A DNA stretch of 63,291 nucleotides from an uncultured Erysipelotrichaceae bacterium (GTDB lineage Bacteria; Bacillota_I; Bacilli_A; RF39; UBA660). The stretch covers positions 1 to 63,291 of the forward strand of contig CADBDE010000016.1 of NCBI GenBank assembly GCA_902793375.1. Reading direction: 5' to 3'. Position 1 is the stretch's first letter, and each line of letters starts with the position of its first letter. Below, piece by piece: positions 34,425 through 42,568 of the stretch. The notes under the pieces were generated by a model. That model saw only the letters and a program-made list of their open reading frames with translations, made no database searches and was not told where the DNA came from. The position numbers and the translations under genes were made by a program.

Positions 34425-35285
34425 CTATATAATTTTTAATATTTTAGAATATTTAGAAGTATCTATTCTTAATTTTTCAGCTTCTTCTTTCATAGAAGAT
34501 TCATCAAATAATACATTATAAACTAAATCACTCAATTTCTTTTGGTTATTCTCTTTTGTATAATCAATTAAAGATAAAGTATATTCAAATCCTTCGTAAT
34601 ATGATAAATAACTAGCTAATAGAAGAGCAAACTTATCTCTTTTTAATTCTAATACATGATTATTTTTTGCATAAAACAAATCATTTTCAAAATCATATTT
34701 ATTATCCCATAATTGTTTTATTCTATTATTTATAAATATCTTCTTACCTTTTCCTGGATTAATTTTTTCATACATTAAGTATTCAAAAAACATTGATAAT
34801 ACTTCAGAGTATTCCATATACTCATAATTTCTTTTTCTATTTAGTTGTGGGAAATGAACTAATTCATGAGCATAAGCAGCATAAAGCATACTTGAATCTT
34901 TCTCTAAATCAGGTAGTTTAATTGAATATTTAAAATTATTATTTACATCTATATCTATTCTTGAGGAACAATCTGCAATTGTTCTATCTCTATCTTTTAG
35001 TATTTCTGATTTAAAATAATATGCTGATAGTAAATTAAATATTTTATCACTATCAAATTCATCTAATATTTCAAAAAAATACTCATAAAATGGTTTATTT
35101 ACTTCTGTATCTATTAATTTCTTATTATCTTGTACTTGATTTTCTAAAAGTGCTTCAATTTTGTTTATAGTTTTAATGTCACCATAATCATATTTTAATT
35201 TAAAATGGCAAACATCAAATGTTTTATCAAGCATTCTATCTTTATATATATAATATTGTTTCAATTGATCTCTTTCAATAGCCAT
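34425..35285 (-). CDS. Uncharacterised HExxH protein (paralogue of 55911-56759)
   Basis: The 286-aa protein has no signal peptide or membrane segment. Its one clear motif is YAHELVHFPQLNRK near residue 150, an HExxH zinc-site pattern, with an acidic Glu-rich helix about 20 residues later (YSEVLSMFFEYLMYE) that could give the third ligand. Length and motif position match the protein at 55911-56759 (LLHELEHISQ), so they are probably paralogues. A zinc peptidase fold is likely but the substrate is unknown. SD GGGGGAT precedes ATG 35285. Confidence 0.7.
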   Translation of the reverse strand: MAIERDQLKQYYIYKDRMLDKTFDVCHFKLKYDYGDIKTINKIEALLENQVQDNKKLIDTEVNKPFYEYFFEILDEFDSDKIFNLLSAYYFKSEILKDRDRTIADCSSRIDIDVNNNFKYSIKLPDLEKDSSMLYAAYAHELVHFPQLNRKRNYEYMEYSEVLSMFFEYLMYEKINPGKGKKIFINNRIKQLWDNKYDFENDLFYAKNNHVLELKRDKFALLLASYLSYYEGFEYTLSLIDYTKENNQKKLSDLVYNVLFDESSMKEEAEKLRIDTSKYSKILKII

Positions 35286-35331
35286 CAAAATCCCCCACAG
35301 TCCTAACTGGTTAGTTATTATAACATAATAA

Positions 35332-35365
35332 AAGAGAAATTACTAGTCTTTAATAATTTCTCTTA
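35332..35365 (-). terminator. Terminator of tcdA
   Basis: AAGAGAAATTA / TAATTTCTCTT stem overlapping the end of tcdA, with T-run on the minus strand. Confidence 0.65.
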
Positions 35366-36020
35366 TTACATAGCTTGAAATAAGTAAACCGGCGCTATTA
35401 GGAACAAAAGAGTTGGATGCTACTACTCTACCAGATTTAATTGGTACTTCAACAGAACATAAAACAGGGATTTTTTTATTTATTTTTTCATCTCTGACCC
35501 ATTTTCTAAATATTCTAGCTAGTGGATCATTATTAGTCTTTCTAATATCAGTTATTTCTAATTTAGAAGGATCCATCTTACACCCTGTCCCCATTGATGA
35601 AATAAAATTAATATTTCTTTCTATTGCTTCTTTAATTATTTCTTTTTTAGTTTCTTTTGAGTCACAACAATCTATTATAAATTTTGGAGACTCTTTATCA
35701 AATATTTCTTTAATATTATCTTTATCTAAATAAATATCGTACTTAGAAACATTACATTTTGGATTTATATCTTTAATAATACTTTCTAATACATCTACTT
35801 TCTTTTTACCTATAGTGGAGTGGTATGCTACTACTTGTCGATTAATATTTGAAATATCAACAGTATCAAAATCTATAATAACAATATCTTCTATTCCACT
35901 TCTAACAAGTGATAAAGCACATTCTCCTCCAACTCCTCCTACTCCAACAATAAGTACTTTAATAGAATGTATTTTATTTAAATTATCTTTTCCAATTAAT
36001 AGTTCTAATCTTTCAAACAT
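35343..36020 (-). CDS. tcdA: tRNA threonylcarbamoyladenosine dehydratase TcdA
   Basis: This E1-like enzyme cyclises t6A37 to ct6A in ANN-decoding tRNAs using ATP. The 225-aa protein has the Rossmann motif VLIVGVGGVGGECA (about 26-40), DFDTVDISNINRQ, DCCDSKETKKEI and SSMGTGCKMDP. It is somewhat short (B. subtilis YrvM is 254 aa). It lies directly downstream of the 6S RNA gene, the same neighbourhood as in Bacillus. Confidence 0.93.
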   Translation of the reverse strand: MFERLELLIGKDNLNKIHSIKVLIVGVGGVGGECALSLVRSGIEDIVIIDFDTVDISNINRQVVAYHSTIGKKKVDVLESIIKDINPKCNVSKYDIYLDKDNIKEIFDKESPKFIIDCCDSKETKKEIIKEAIERNINFISSMGTGCKMDPSKLEITDIRKTNNDPLARIFRKWVRDEKINKKIPVLCSVEVPIKSGRVVASNSFVPNSAGLLISSYVIREIIKD

Positions 36021-36049
36021 AAAGCCTCCCTAAATTTTTGCAAAAAAAA

Positions 36050-36217
36050 ATGTCTAAAGAACGAGTACGATAAAACCCGCTTATTGCAGGTGGGTGTCCA
36101 TACGAAACCTTTAGGATTCTCACTACTTGGTGAGCTTTCAACACCAGTTTCTTGATCCGAACTCCCGTATCGTTACTTAGTCGGTTTTATAATAAACTCT
36201 ATTTCTATTAGACATTT
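36050..36217 (-). ncRNA. ssrS: 6S RNA
   Basis: A GC-richer, highly structured segment. The ends AATGTCTAA / TTAGACATT close it, then ATAAAACC pairs with GGTTTTAT, and further short helices and a CTCAC / GTGAG hairpin form one long rod with internal bubbles. The 3' strand contains CACCCACCTGCAATAAGCGGG, which can fold into the small hairpin seen in the central bubble of Firmicutes 6S RNA. Nine T's follow (36050 to 36042) as terminator. Position next to tcdA matches bsrA of Bacillus. 6S RNA sequesters sigma-A RNA polymerase. No sequence search was possible, so the call rests on fold and synteny. Confidence 0.72.
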
Positions 36218-36386
36218 TTAATATATCACACTTCCTTAAAAAAGGAAAGTGATTTCCAAAAATAAAAGTGTCAATCTGTAAAGTAATATTCAGTTTTAAA
36301 TTAATCCGATTACAATTTTTTATATCATTAATAGTCTTTCAACAATTTCATTATATCAAAAAAATAACGATATGTCAAACATACCG
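36218..36386. other. Spacer between rbfA and 6S RNA
   Basis: AT-rich. It contains an imperfect inverted repeat (CACTTCCTT / AGGAAAGTG, 36229-36250) that may end the rbfA transcript, and the 6S promoter with a possible TATATT box at 36225-36220. Nothing else is seen. Confidence 0.5.
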
Positions 36387-36722
36387 CTAATTATGTAATT
36401 CCTCAATAATTTTATCTATTTTTTCTCCATATTCTATTGAATCATCAAAAATAAATCTTAATTCAGGAGTATGTCTTATCTCTACTCTTTTGCTAAGTTC
36501 TCCACGAATAAAACTTTTTGCTCCTTCTAGTGCTTTCATAGTAGTTTCTTTTTTTTCTTTATCAAACACAGTAACATATACTTTGGCATAACTTAGGTCA
36601 TTTGTTATTTCACAACCAGTAACTGATACAAATTTTATATTTTCATCTTTTACTTCATTTTGTAGAATATAACTTATTTCTTTTACAAATGTACTATTCA
36701 TTCTTTCTAATTTAATACTCAT
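36387..36722 (-). CDS. rbfA: Ribosome-binding factor A
   Basis: RbfA assists 30S maturation and cold adaptation. The 111-aa protein (start MSIKLERMNSTFVKEISYIL) has the KH-like core: EVKDENIKFVSVTGCEI, then SYAKVYVTVF and ELSKRVEIRHTPELRFIFD. ATG 36722 has SD GGAGGTG; upstream in-frame codons are non-coding. In most Firmicutes rbfA follows infB directly, but here two unrelated genes and a terminator intervene. Confidence 0.94.
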   Translation of the reverse strand: MSIKLERMNSTFVKEISYILQNEVKDENIKFVSVTGCEITNDLSYAKVYVTVFDKEKKETTMKALEGAKSFIRGELSKRVEIRHTPELRFIFDDSIEYGEKIDKIIEELHN

Positions 36723-36764
36723 AATACACCTCCATAGGTATAAATAATATACCATAAATTTAAA

Positions 36765-36790
36765 AAAAATGATATTAAATATCATTTTTA
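36765..36790 (-). terminator. Terminator before rbfA
   Basis: AAATGATATT / AATATCATTT hairpin plus eight T's on the minus strand, separating the 36788 gene from rbfA. Confidence 0.7.
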
Positions 36791-37489
36791 TTTATTAATT
36801 CTTGATAATTTTTTAATATAATCATTTTTTTCCATTTTCTTTTTTAAGTATAATTCATCTAATTCTTTATCTAAAATAGAAGTATTTAATAAATCATAGG
36901 AATTTTGTACATTTATTTTAGGAGTAGATCTTATAACATTTACTGATTCATCATATACAAAATCACCAATTCTACCATCTAATTCTATAGTACCTATTAT
37001 TTTTTTGGAAATATTTCTATCATTATCTTTTACTTCTTTTTCAAATATAAAGAGATTCTTTCCATCTATTACTTTATTAATTATATTATCAAATATATCA
37101 CTACATCTTTTTAAATACTGTTTATCTAAAAAGTACATTCCCTTTTCAGCTATTACTAAACCATGTTTTGAATCAATATTTAATAATTTTTTTGGATTTT
37201 CATCTAATTCATATTCATTATATATTTTATTTGTTTTACTCTGGGATCCCTCTACAACAAATAACTTAGTATTTCCATTATAACTTCCTAAAAACATACA
37301 TGATTTATCATCTATTGTAATAAATTCATGTAAATTATCAAACACTGGTGTTGTATTATCAAAAGAATCTTTAACAAACCATTTATATTCTCCCGTATCA
37401 TATAAATCAACTATTTCAACGTATTTTAAATTATTTGGATTAACTCCATCAATATAGTGTGTTTGAACACATCCATTATTATCTAACAT
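36788..37489 (-). CDS. Hypothetical beta-rich protein
   Basis: The 233-aa product has no signal or membrane helix. It shows repeating short strands of the type FITIDDKSCMFLGSYNGNTKLFVVEG and KHGLVIAEKGMYFLDKQYL, suggestive of a WG-repeat or beta-propeller-like fold, and a Lys-rich helical C-terminus. ATG 37489 follows SD GAGGTG; the GTG in that SD is in frame. The family is not recognised. It lies inside the infB-to-rbfA interval. Confidence 0.65.
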   Translation of the reverse strand: MLDNNGCVQTHYIDGVNPNNLKYVEIVDLYDTGEYKWFVKDSFDNTTPVFDNLHEFITIDDKSCMFLGSYNGNTKLFVVEGSQSKTNKIYNEYELDENPKKLLNIDSKHGLVIAEKGMYFLDKQYLKRCSDIFDNIINKVIDGKNLFIFEKEVKDNDRNISKKIIGTIELDGRIGDFVYDESVNVIRSTPKINVQNSYDLLNTSILDKELDELYLKKKMEKNDYIKKLSRINK

Positions 37490-37552
37490 TAGTTTCACCT
37501 CGAGTGTATATATTATAGTATAATTATTGAATTGTAAAGAAAAAAAGAAGAA

Positions 37553-38134
37553 TTAACCATTATTCTTTTTAACTAATTCTTTATATTCATCTATTTTATC
37601 TTTTCCTACAAGTACTTTATTATTATGTTTTATTATTTCATCAACAAACGAATCTTTGTATTCAGTAAATTCTTTTCTACCATTTTTTAAACAAACTGCT
37701 AAATCACTACGTGGAAGTAAAGTATTAGGATCTATTAATACTCTTTCATAAATCAAAAGAATATCTTTATAATCGACAATAAATCCATAATAAAAATTTG
37801 TTAGCATATAGTTCTTTGTAAAATATGTTTTTTTAAAAGAATCACCAACAACATTTTGGGTTAATTCTTTTTTTACTTTATCTAAGTCAATTTCTTTGAT
37901 AAATCTCTTGACTTTATTTTTTTGATAATTAAATATTAAAAAGAATACAATCGAAATTATAAAACCTACAATAATAAAAACTATTCCTGCGCTATTATTA
38001 ATAATATCAATAATACCAAATATTAGAAATCCTAAACCTAGTAATGTAACTATTAAAGAAGCATATCCCATAATAGGTAAATTTGTAATCTTTTTTAGAA
38101 ATTTATCAGGATTGTCTATTTTAATTTCTTTCAT
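37553..38134 (-). CDS. Hypothetical two-TM protein
   Basis: The 193-aa protein has two adjacent hydrophobic helices (about residues 20-42 and 48-68) after a basic N-terminus, then a soluble alpha/beta domain rich in Lys and Asp (KRFIKEIDLDKVKKEL, DILLIYERVLIDPNTLLPRSD). The hairpin topology puts both ends inside the cell. No family recognised. It follows infB after a terminator. Confidence 0.65.
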   Translation of the reverse strand: MKEIKIDNPDKFLKKITNLPIMGYASLIVTLLGLGFLIFGIIDIINNSAGIVFIIVGFIISIVFFLIFNYQKNKVKRFIKEIDLDKVKKELTQNVVGDSFKKTYFTKNYMLTNFYYGFIVDYKDILLIYERVLIDPNTLLPRSDLAVCLKNGRKEFTEYKDSFVDEIIKHNNKVLVGKDKIDEYKELVKKNNG

Positions 38135-38171
38135 ATACTTATCACCATATTAATTTTAACATAATCAAAAA

Positions 38172-38204
38172 AAAATAATCAAGAATTTACCTCTTGATTA
38201 TCTT
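38172..38204 (-). terminator. Terminator of the nusA-infB operon
   Basis: ATAATCAAGA / TCTTGATTAT stem followed by nine T's on the minus strand; the infB stop lies inside it. Confidence 0.8.
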
Positions 38205-40324
38205 TTTATTTCTTTTAATTCATATACCTCAATGATATCTCCTTCATGGATATCTTGATAGTTTTCTAAAGTTACTCCACATTCCATTCCTTTAGGAACT
38301 TCTTTAACTTGGTCTTTTTCTCTTTGTAAAGATTTTATCTTTGTATTTGCAAGAATTATACCATCTCTTATTACTCTTGCGTTTGCTCCTATTTTAAGAG
38401 TTCCTGATTTAACATAAGAACCAGCAATAATACCAACTTTAGAGAATTTAAACAATTGTCTTACTTCTACTTCTCCAATTACTACTTCTTCATATTCTGG
38501 ATCAAGCATACCTTTCATAGCAGCTTCTATATCTTCAATCATTTTATAAATAATATCATATAGTTTTATATCAACATTATACTCTTTAGCAATATCTATA
38601 ACAGATGATGTTGGTCTTACATTAAATCCAATTATAAGTGCATGAGAAGCATTTGCTAAGACTACATCACTTTCAGTTATAGTTCCAACTCCTCCACGAA
38701 TTACAGTTACTTTAACTCCATCAACATTAATTTTAGAAAGACTTTGTTTGATTGCCTCTAAACTTCCATTAACGTCTGTTTTTAATACAACATTAATTTC
38801 TTTAACACCACTTTGAATAGCTCCAAATAAATCATCTAGACTCATTCCTGATCTATTAGTGTCTTTTTCTTTGCTTCTTAATTTTCTTCTATCAGCAATA
38901 TTCTTAGCTTGTTTTTCAGTTTCAAATGCCATGAATTTGTCTCCAGCACTTGGAACTTCACTAATTCCAGTTATTTCTACTGGCATTGAAGGAAGTGCTT
39001 CAGTTATTTCTTGACCTTTGTCATTTTTTAAAGATCTAATCTTTCCTGATGAAGTACCAACTACTATTGGGTCTCCAAGTCTTAATGTTCCATTTTGAAC
39101 AAGTACTGTTGCAACAACACCAGTTTTCTTATCAAGTTTAGATTCAATAACTGTACCAATAGCATATCTTTGAGGATTTGCTTTTAATTCAGCCATTTCT
39201 GATACTAATAAGATGTTTTCAAGAAGTTTTTCAATACCTTCTCCTGTTTTACAAGAAATTTTATTAAATATTGTACTTCCTCCCCATTCTTCAGGTGTTA
39301 GACCATAATCAGCTAACTCAGTCATAACTTTATCAATATTAGCATCTGGTTTATCAATTTTATTAATTGCAACAATAATAGGAACGTTTGCAGCTTTAGC
39401 ATGGTCTATTGCTTCTTTAGTTTGAGGCTTAACTCCATCATCTGCTGCAACAATTATTATTACAACATCAGTAACACTAGCTCCACGAGCTCTCATTTCT
39501 GTAAATGCTTCATGTCCTGGAGTATCAATAAATGTTATTCTTTGCCCATTTAATTCAACTTGATATGCTCCAATTGCTTGAGTTATACCTCCTGCTTCTC
39601 CTGAAACTACATCTGTTTGTCTTATTTTATCAAGAAGTGAAGTTTTTCCATGGTCAACATGCCCCATAACTGTTACTATTGGAGGACGATTAACAAGATT
39701 TTCTTCACTATCATTAATCTCATATTTCTCAAAGTTACTAATGTCTTTTGATTCAGCAGCTTTAAGTTCTTTTCCATAATCAATAACAACAAGTTCTGCA
39801 ACTTCGAAAGATAATGCATAATTAATATTAGCCATTACACCAAGTTTCATTAATTTCTTAATAATCTCTGTAGTTGAAACATTTAATACTTGAGCAAGGT
39901 CAGATACAGTCATATTCTCTTTATATAAAACTATATCTTCTTTCTTCTCTTCTACATTAGACATTAATTTTTCTTTATGTTTATATAGTTCTTTTCTTTC
40001 TTTTTGAAATTTTACTTTAGAACTTTCTTGACGTTCTTGTCTACTTTTTAATTTTTGTTTATTTTGAGTATTATCAATATCTATTTTTTGATCACTAATA
40101 ATCTTTTCTACTCTTTCTTCAATTTCCTCTTCTTCAGCGTAATCATTAACTATTTCTTCATCTATTTCTTCTTCATTTCCAATTTCACCATCAAGTAAAA
40201 CTATGTCATCTTCTGATAAATCAGTATTTTCATCATCATAACTAATGCCTAATCTATCGCATAGTTTTAATATTTGTTCTACGGATTTATTTACGTCTTG
40301 AGCGTACTCTAAAATACTCATCAT
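38198..40324 (-). CDS. infB: Translation initiation factor IF-2
   Basis: IF-2 is the GTPase that places initiator tRNA on the 30S subunit. The 708-aa protein has a short N-terminal helix ([13 protein letters not shown]), an acidic/basic linker, and an IF2-N domain ([25 protein letters not shown] near 140). The G domain carries [10 protein letters not shown] (G1), DTPGHEAF (G3) and NKIDKPDA (G4); domains II-IV and a C-terminal [10 protein letters not shown] follow. ATG 40324 has SD GGAGGTG at good distance; the in-frame GTG inside the SD was rejected. Confidence 0.97.
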   Translation of the reverse strand: MMSILEYAQDVNKSVEQILKLCDRLGISYDDENTDLSEDDIVLLDGEIGNEEEIDEEIVNDYAEEEEIEERVEKIISDQKIDIDNTQNKQKLKSRQERQESSKVKFQKERKELYKHKEKLMSNVEEKKEDIVLYKENMTVSDLAQVLNVSTTEIIKKLMKLGVMANINYALSFEVAELVVIDYGKELKAAESKDISNFEKYEINDSEENLVNRPPIVTVMGHVDHGKTSLLDKIRQTDVVSGEAGGITQAIGAYQVELNGQRITFIDTPGHEAFTEMRARGASVTDVVIIIVAADDGVKPQTKEAIDHAKAANVPIIVAINKIDKPDANIDKVMTELADYGLTPEEWGGSTIFNKISCKTGEGIEKLLENILLVSEMAELKANPQRYAIGTVIESKLDKKTGVVATVLVQNGTLRLGDPIVVGTSSGKIRSLKNDKGQEITEALPSMPVEITGISEVPSAGDKFMAFETEKQAKNIADRRKLRSKEKDTNRSGMSLDDLFGAIQSGVKEINVVLKTDVNGSLEAIKQSLSKINVDGVKVTVIRGGVGTITESDVVLANASHALIIGFNVRPTSSVIDIAKEYNVDIKLYDIIYKMIEDIEAAMKGMLDPEYEEVVIGEVEVRQLFKFSKVGIIAGSYVKSGTLKIGANARVIRDGIILANTKIKSLQREKDQVKEVPKGMECGVTLENYQDIHEGDIIEVYELKEIKR

Positions 40325-40336
40325 AAATAACACCTC

Positions 40337-40804
40337 CTATTTTCTTTTTAATCTTAATACTTTTATTCCACTTTCGTCTAACATTTCTTTAGCAAGTGGA
40401 TCACTATAATCACTATCGTATACTATTTTTTTAATTTCAGCATTTATTATCATTCTTGTACATATTGAACAAGGATATGTATTAGTGTAAATAGTTCCAC
40501 CTTTAATGCTTACTCCTTTAACAGCTGCAGAAATAATTGCATTTTGTTCTGCATGTGCAGCACGACATACTTCTTGTCTTGTACCAGATTCTATTTTATT
40601 TAATTTTCTTAAACATCCTCCAGCATCAACACAATGATGAAGTCCTTTAGGAGCTCCATTATATCCAGTTGATACTATTTGGTTATCAACAGTTATTACT
40701 GCACCAACTTTTCTTGAAACACAGTTACTTCTTTTAGCAACAACATCTGCTATTTCCATAAAATACTCGTCCCATGTTGGTCTATCATCTACTACATGTT
40801 TCAT
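40337..40804 (-). CDS. comEB: dCMP deaminase (ComEB-like)
   Basis: The 155-aa zinc enzyme deaminates dCMP to dUMP, feeding thymidylate synthesis. It shows the His-Ala-Glu site AAHAEQNAII (about 83-92) and the zinc cysteines TYPCSICTRMII (about 112-122), plus GYNGAPKGLHHC. In Bacillus comEB is in the competence operon. Here it sits between ylxR and infB, where the L7Ae-like gene ylxQ usually lies. SD GGAGGTG; spacing to ylxR is 2 bp, so it belongs to the nusA operon. Confidence 0.93.
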   Translation of the reverse strand: MKHVVDDRPTWDEYFMEIADVVAKRSNCVSRKVGAVITVDNQIVSTGYNGAPKGLHHCVDAGGCLRKLNKIESGTRQEVCRAAHAEQNAIISAAVKGVSIKGGTIYTNTYPCSICTRMIINAEIKKIVYDSDYSDPLAKEMLDESGIKVLRLKRK

Positions 40805-40806
40805 AT

Positions 40807-41070
40807 TTACACCTCCAATGTTTTAAGCATCTCGTCATATACCTCATTACTAATTGTAACTTCTAAGTATTTTTCAAGTGCTTTATTTTTCTTGGCCTTT
40901 TCTATTACATCTTTGTCCTTTTTAATATATGCACCATGTCCATTTAACTTTCCAGTTAAATCTACTTTTATTTCTCCTTCTGGAGTTCTTACAATTCTAA
41001 GTAACTCTTGTTTAGGAAACTTTTCATGTGTTATTACACATGTTCTTAGTGGTATTTTTTTAACTTTCAT
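40807..41070 (-). CDS. ylxR: YlxR family RNA-binding protein
   Basis: The 87-aa protein has PLRTCVITHEKFPKQELLRIVRTPEG and GRGAYI-like GHGAYIKKD, the YlxR (RnpM) fold that binds RNA and has been linked to RNase P control. The family's first motif is usually RxCxxCR; here it reads RTCVITHE, so one Cys is replaced. It lies in the standard nusA-ylxR order. Confidence 0.92.
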   Translation of the reverse strand: MKVKKIPLRTCVITHEKFPKQELLRIVRTPEGEIKVDLTGKLNGHGAYIKKDKDVIEKAKKNKALEKYLEVTISNEVYDEMLKTLEV

Positions 41071-41081
41071 TAAAACACCTC

Positions 41082-42203
41082 CTAATCTCTAAAGTTAATT
41101 CCCATTTCTCTTGCTTGTTCTGTTTTCTTTATATCTATTTTGTAATGAGTTAATTTACTAGCAAGTCTTGCATTTTGTCCTTTTTTACCAATTGCAAGTG
41201 AGAAGTTATCATCATCAACTACTACAATTGCTTCTTGCTTTTTAGGATCAGTTATTATTACATGTAAGTTTTTAGCAGGTGCTAATGCATTTGCAATAAA
41301 TACTTGTGGATCTTTATCATATTTAACGATATCAACTTTTTCTCCATGTAATTCATCTAGAATTCTTGAAATCCTTGATTTCCTTTCTCCAATACAAGCT
41401 CCTACTGGATCAATTTTATCATTTTCACTATATACTGCAACTTTACTTCTTGCTCCAGCGTCCCTAGCTACACTATAAACTAATACTGTTCCATCAGAAA
41501 GTTCAGGTATTTCAAGTTCAAATAATCTTTTAATAAATCCATAATGACATCTTGATAAAAGAATAAATAATCCTTTACCACTATTATCTACTTTACTAAC
41601 ATATACTTTAATTTGTTTTCCCATTTCGATTTTCTCACCAGGAATACATTCTTTCTTAGGAAGAATTCCATTACTTCTTCCAAGATTAATAAAGTAGTTA
41701 TCAACATCTTCTAATTCTACTGTACCAATTAGCATTTCATCTTGTTTATCACCATATTCATCAACTAAAGAACTTCTTTCAGCTTCTCTCATTTTTTGAA
41801 CAAGTACTTGTTTTGCAGTTGATGCAGCTACACGTCCAAAATCTTTTGGTGTTACTTCAGTATCAATTGTGTCTCCAACATTAAGTGACTTATTTTCTTT
41901 TCTTGCATCAGTTAAAGTAATATGATAATTTGGATTAAATTCAACTGCTTCTTCATCATTATCATCTAAAGTATCTAAATACTCATCAGTTGCCATTTCA
42001 TCTGGTACAACTGTTTTAAATGAAAATACTTTAATATCTCCTGTATCTTTATTAATTACAATTTTTGAATTAGTTAATGAATTGAAATTTTTCTTGTATG
42101 CTGTAGCAAGAGCTTGCTCCATAGCATCAAAAACAACATCTTTATCAATTCCTTTTTCTTTAGCAATATTATCTACTGCTTTTATAAATTCTTTCCCATT
42201 CAT
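41082..42203 (-). CDS. nusA: Transcription termination/antitermination factor NusA
   Basis: NusA binds RNA polymerase and nascent RNA, promoting pausing and intrinsic termination. The 373-aa protein starts MNGKEFIKAVDNIAKEKG. It has an N-terminal polymerase-binding domain, S1 (DEMLIGTVELEDVDNYFINLGR near 135), KH1 (DPVGACIGERKSRISRI near 240) and KH2 (LAIGKKGQNARLASKLT near 335). ATG 42203 starts one base after the rimP stop region; a longer reading frame starting at 42236 overlaps rimP and is rejected. Confidence 0.97.
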   Translation of the reverse strand: MNGKEFIKAVDNIAKEKGIDKDVVFDAMEQALATAYKKNFNSLTNSKIVINKDTGDIKVFSFKTVVPDEMATDEYLDTLDDNDEEAVEFNPNYHITLTDARKENKSLNVGDTIDTEVTPKDFGRVAASTAKQVLVQKMREAERSSLVDEYGDKQDEMLIGTVELEDVDNYFINLGRSNGILPKKECIPGEKIEMGKQIKVYVSKVDNSGKGLFILLSRCHYGFIKRLFELEIPELSDGTVLVYSVARDAGARSKVAVYSENDKIDPVGACIGERKSRISRILDELHGEKVDIVKYDKDPQVFIANALAPAKNLHVIITDPKKQEAIVVVDDDNFSLAIGKKGQNARLASKLTHYKIDIKKTEQAREMGINFRD

Positions 42204-42204
42204 T

Positions 42205-42453
42205 TTAAACACTCTCCTTTGATTTAGCGTACACATCTAAGATGTACTCACCTTCAATTAAATTCATTTTTTCAATAATAGGATCAATTATTTTAGTAGC
42301 TTTAACAACTCTATCAATATCAATAATGTCTTCTGCATCAAGTACTACTCTTAAATAAGTATCTCTACCTTCTTTTTCAGTATAAACATCATAGATATAA
42401 ACATTTAATTCATCTAATTTGTTTCCAACTTCTTTAATTAAATCTTCTTTCAT
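42205..42453 (-). CDS. rimP: Ribosome maturation factor RimP, truncated
   Basis: RimP helps 30S assembly. At 82 aa this is about half the usual length (about 150 aa). It keeps the N-terminal domain (TYLRVVLDAEDIIDIDRVVKATKIIDPII) and ends EGEYILDVYAKSKESV, lacking the C-terminal SH3-like domain. Position as first gene of the nusA operon supports the call. SD AAGAGGTG. Confidence 0.85.
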   Translation of the reverse strand: MKEDLIKEVGNKLDELNVYIYDVYTEKEGRDTYLRVVLDAEDIIDIDRVVKATKIIDPIIEKMNLIEGEYILDVYAKSKESV

Positions 42454-42477
42454 AATTCACCTCTTACTAATTCAAAA

Positions 42478-42499
42478 GGTGGAAGATCTCTCTTCCACC
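42478..42499 (-). promoter_or_regulatory. Attenuator-like hairpin in the rimP-nusA leader
   Basis: GGTGGAAGA / TCTTCCACC is a perfect 9-bp GC-rich stem followed by TTTTG on the minus strand, inside the leader between the promoter and rimP. It could act as an attenuator controlled by NusA. Confidence 0.5.
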
Positions 42500-42513
42500 A
42501 AGTTGCTAAAAGT

Positions 42514-42542
42514 ATTATATTATAAGAATTAAATTATTTCAA
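42514..42542 (-). promoter_or_regulatory. Promoter of the rimP-nusA-infB operon
   Basis: TTGAAA (42542-42537) and TATAAT (42519-42514) with a 17-bp spacer on the minus strand. Confidence 0.75.
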
Positions 42543-42568
42543 GTGTTATTTTATAAAAACAATCTATA

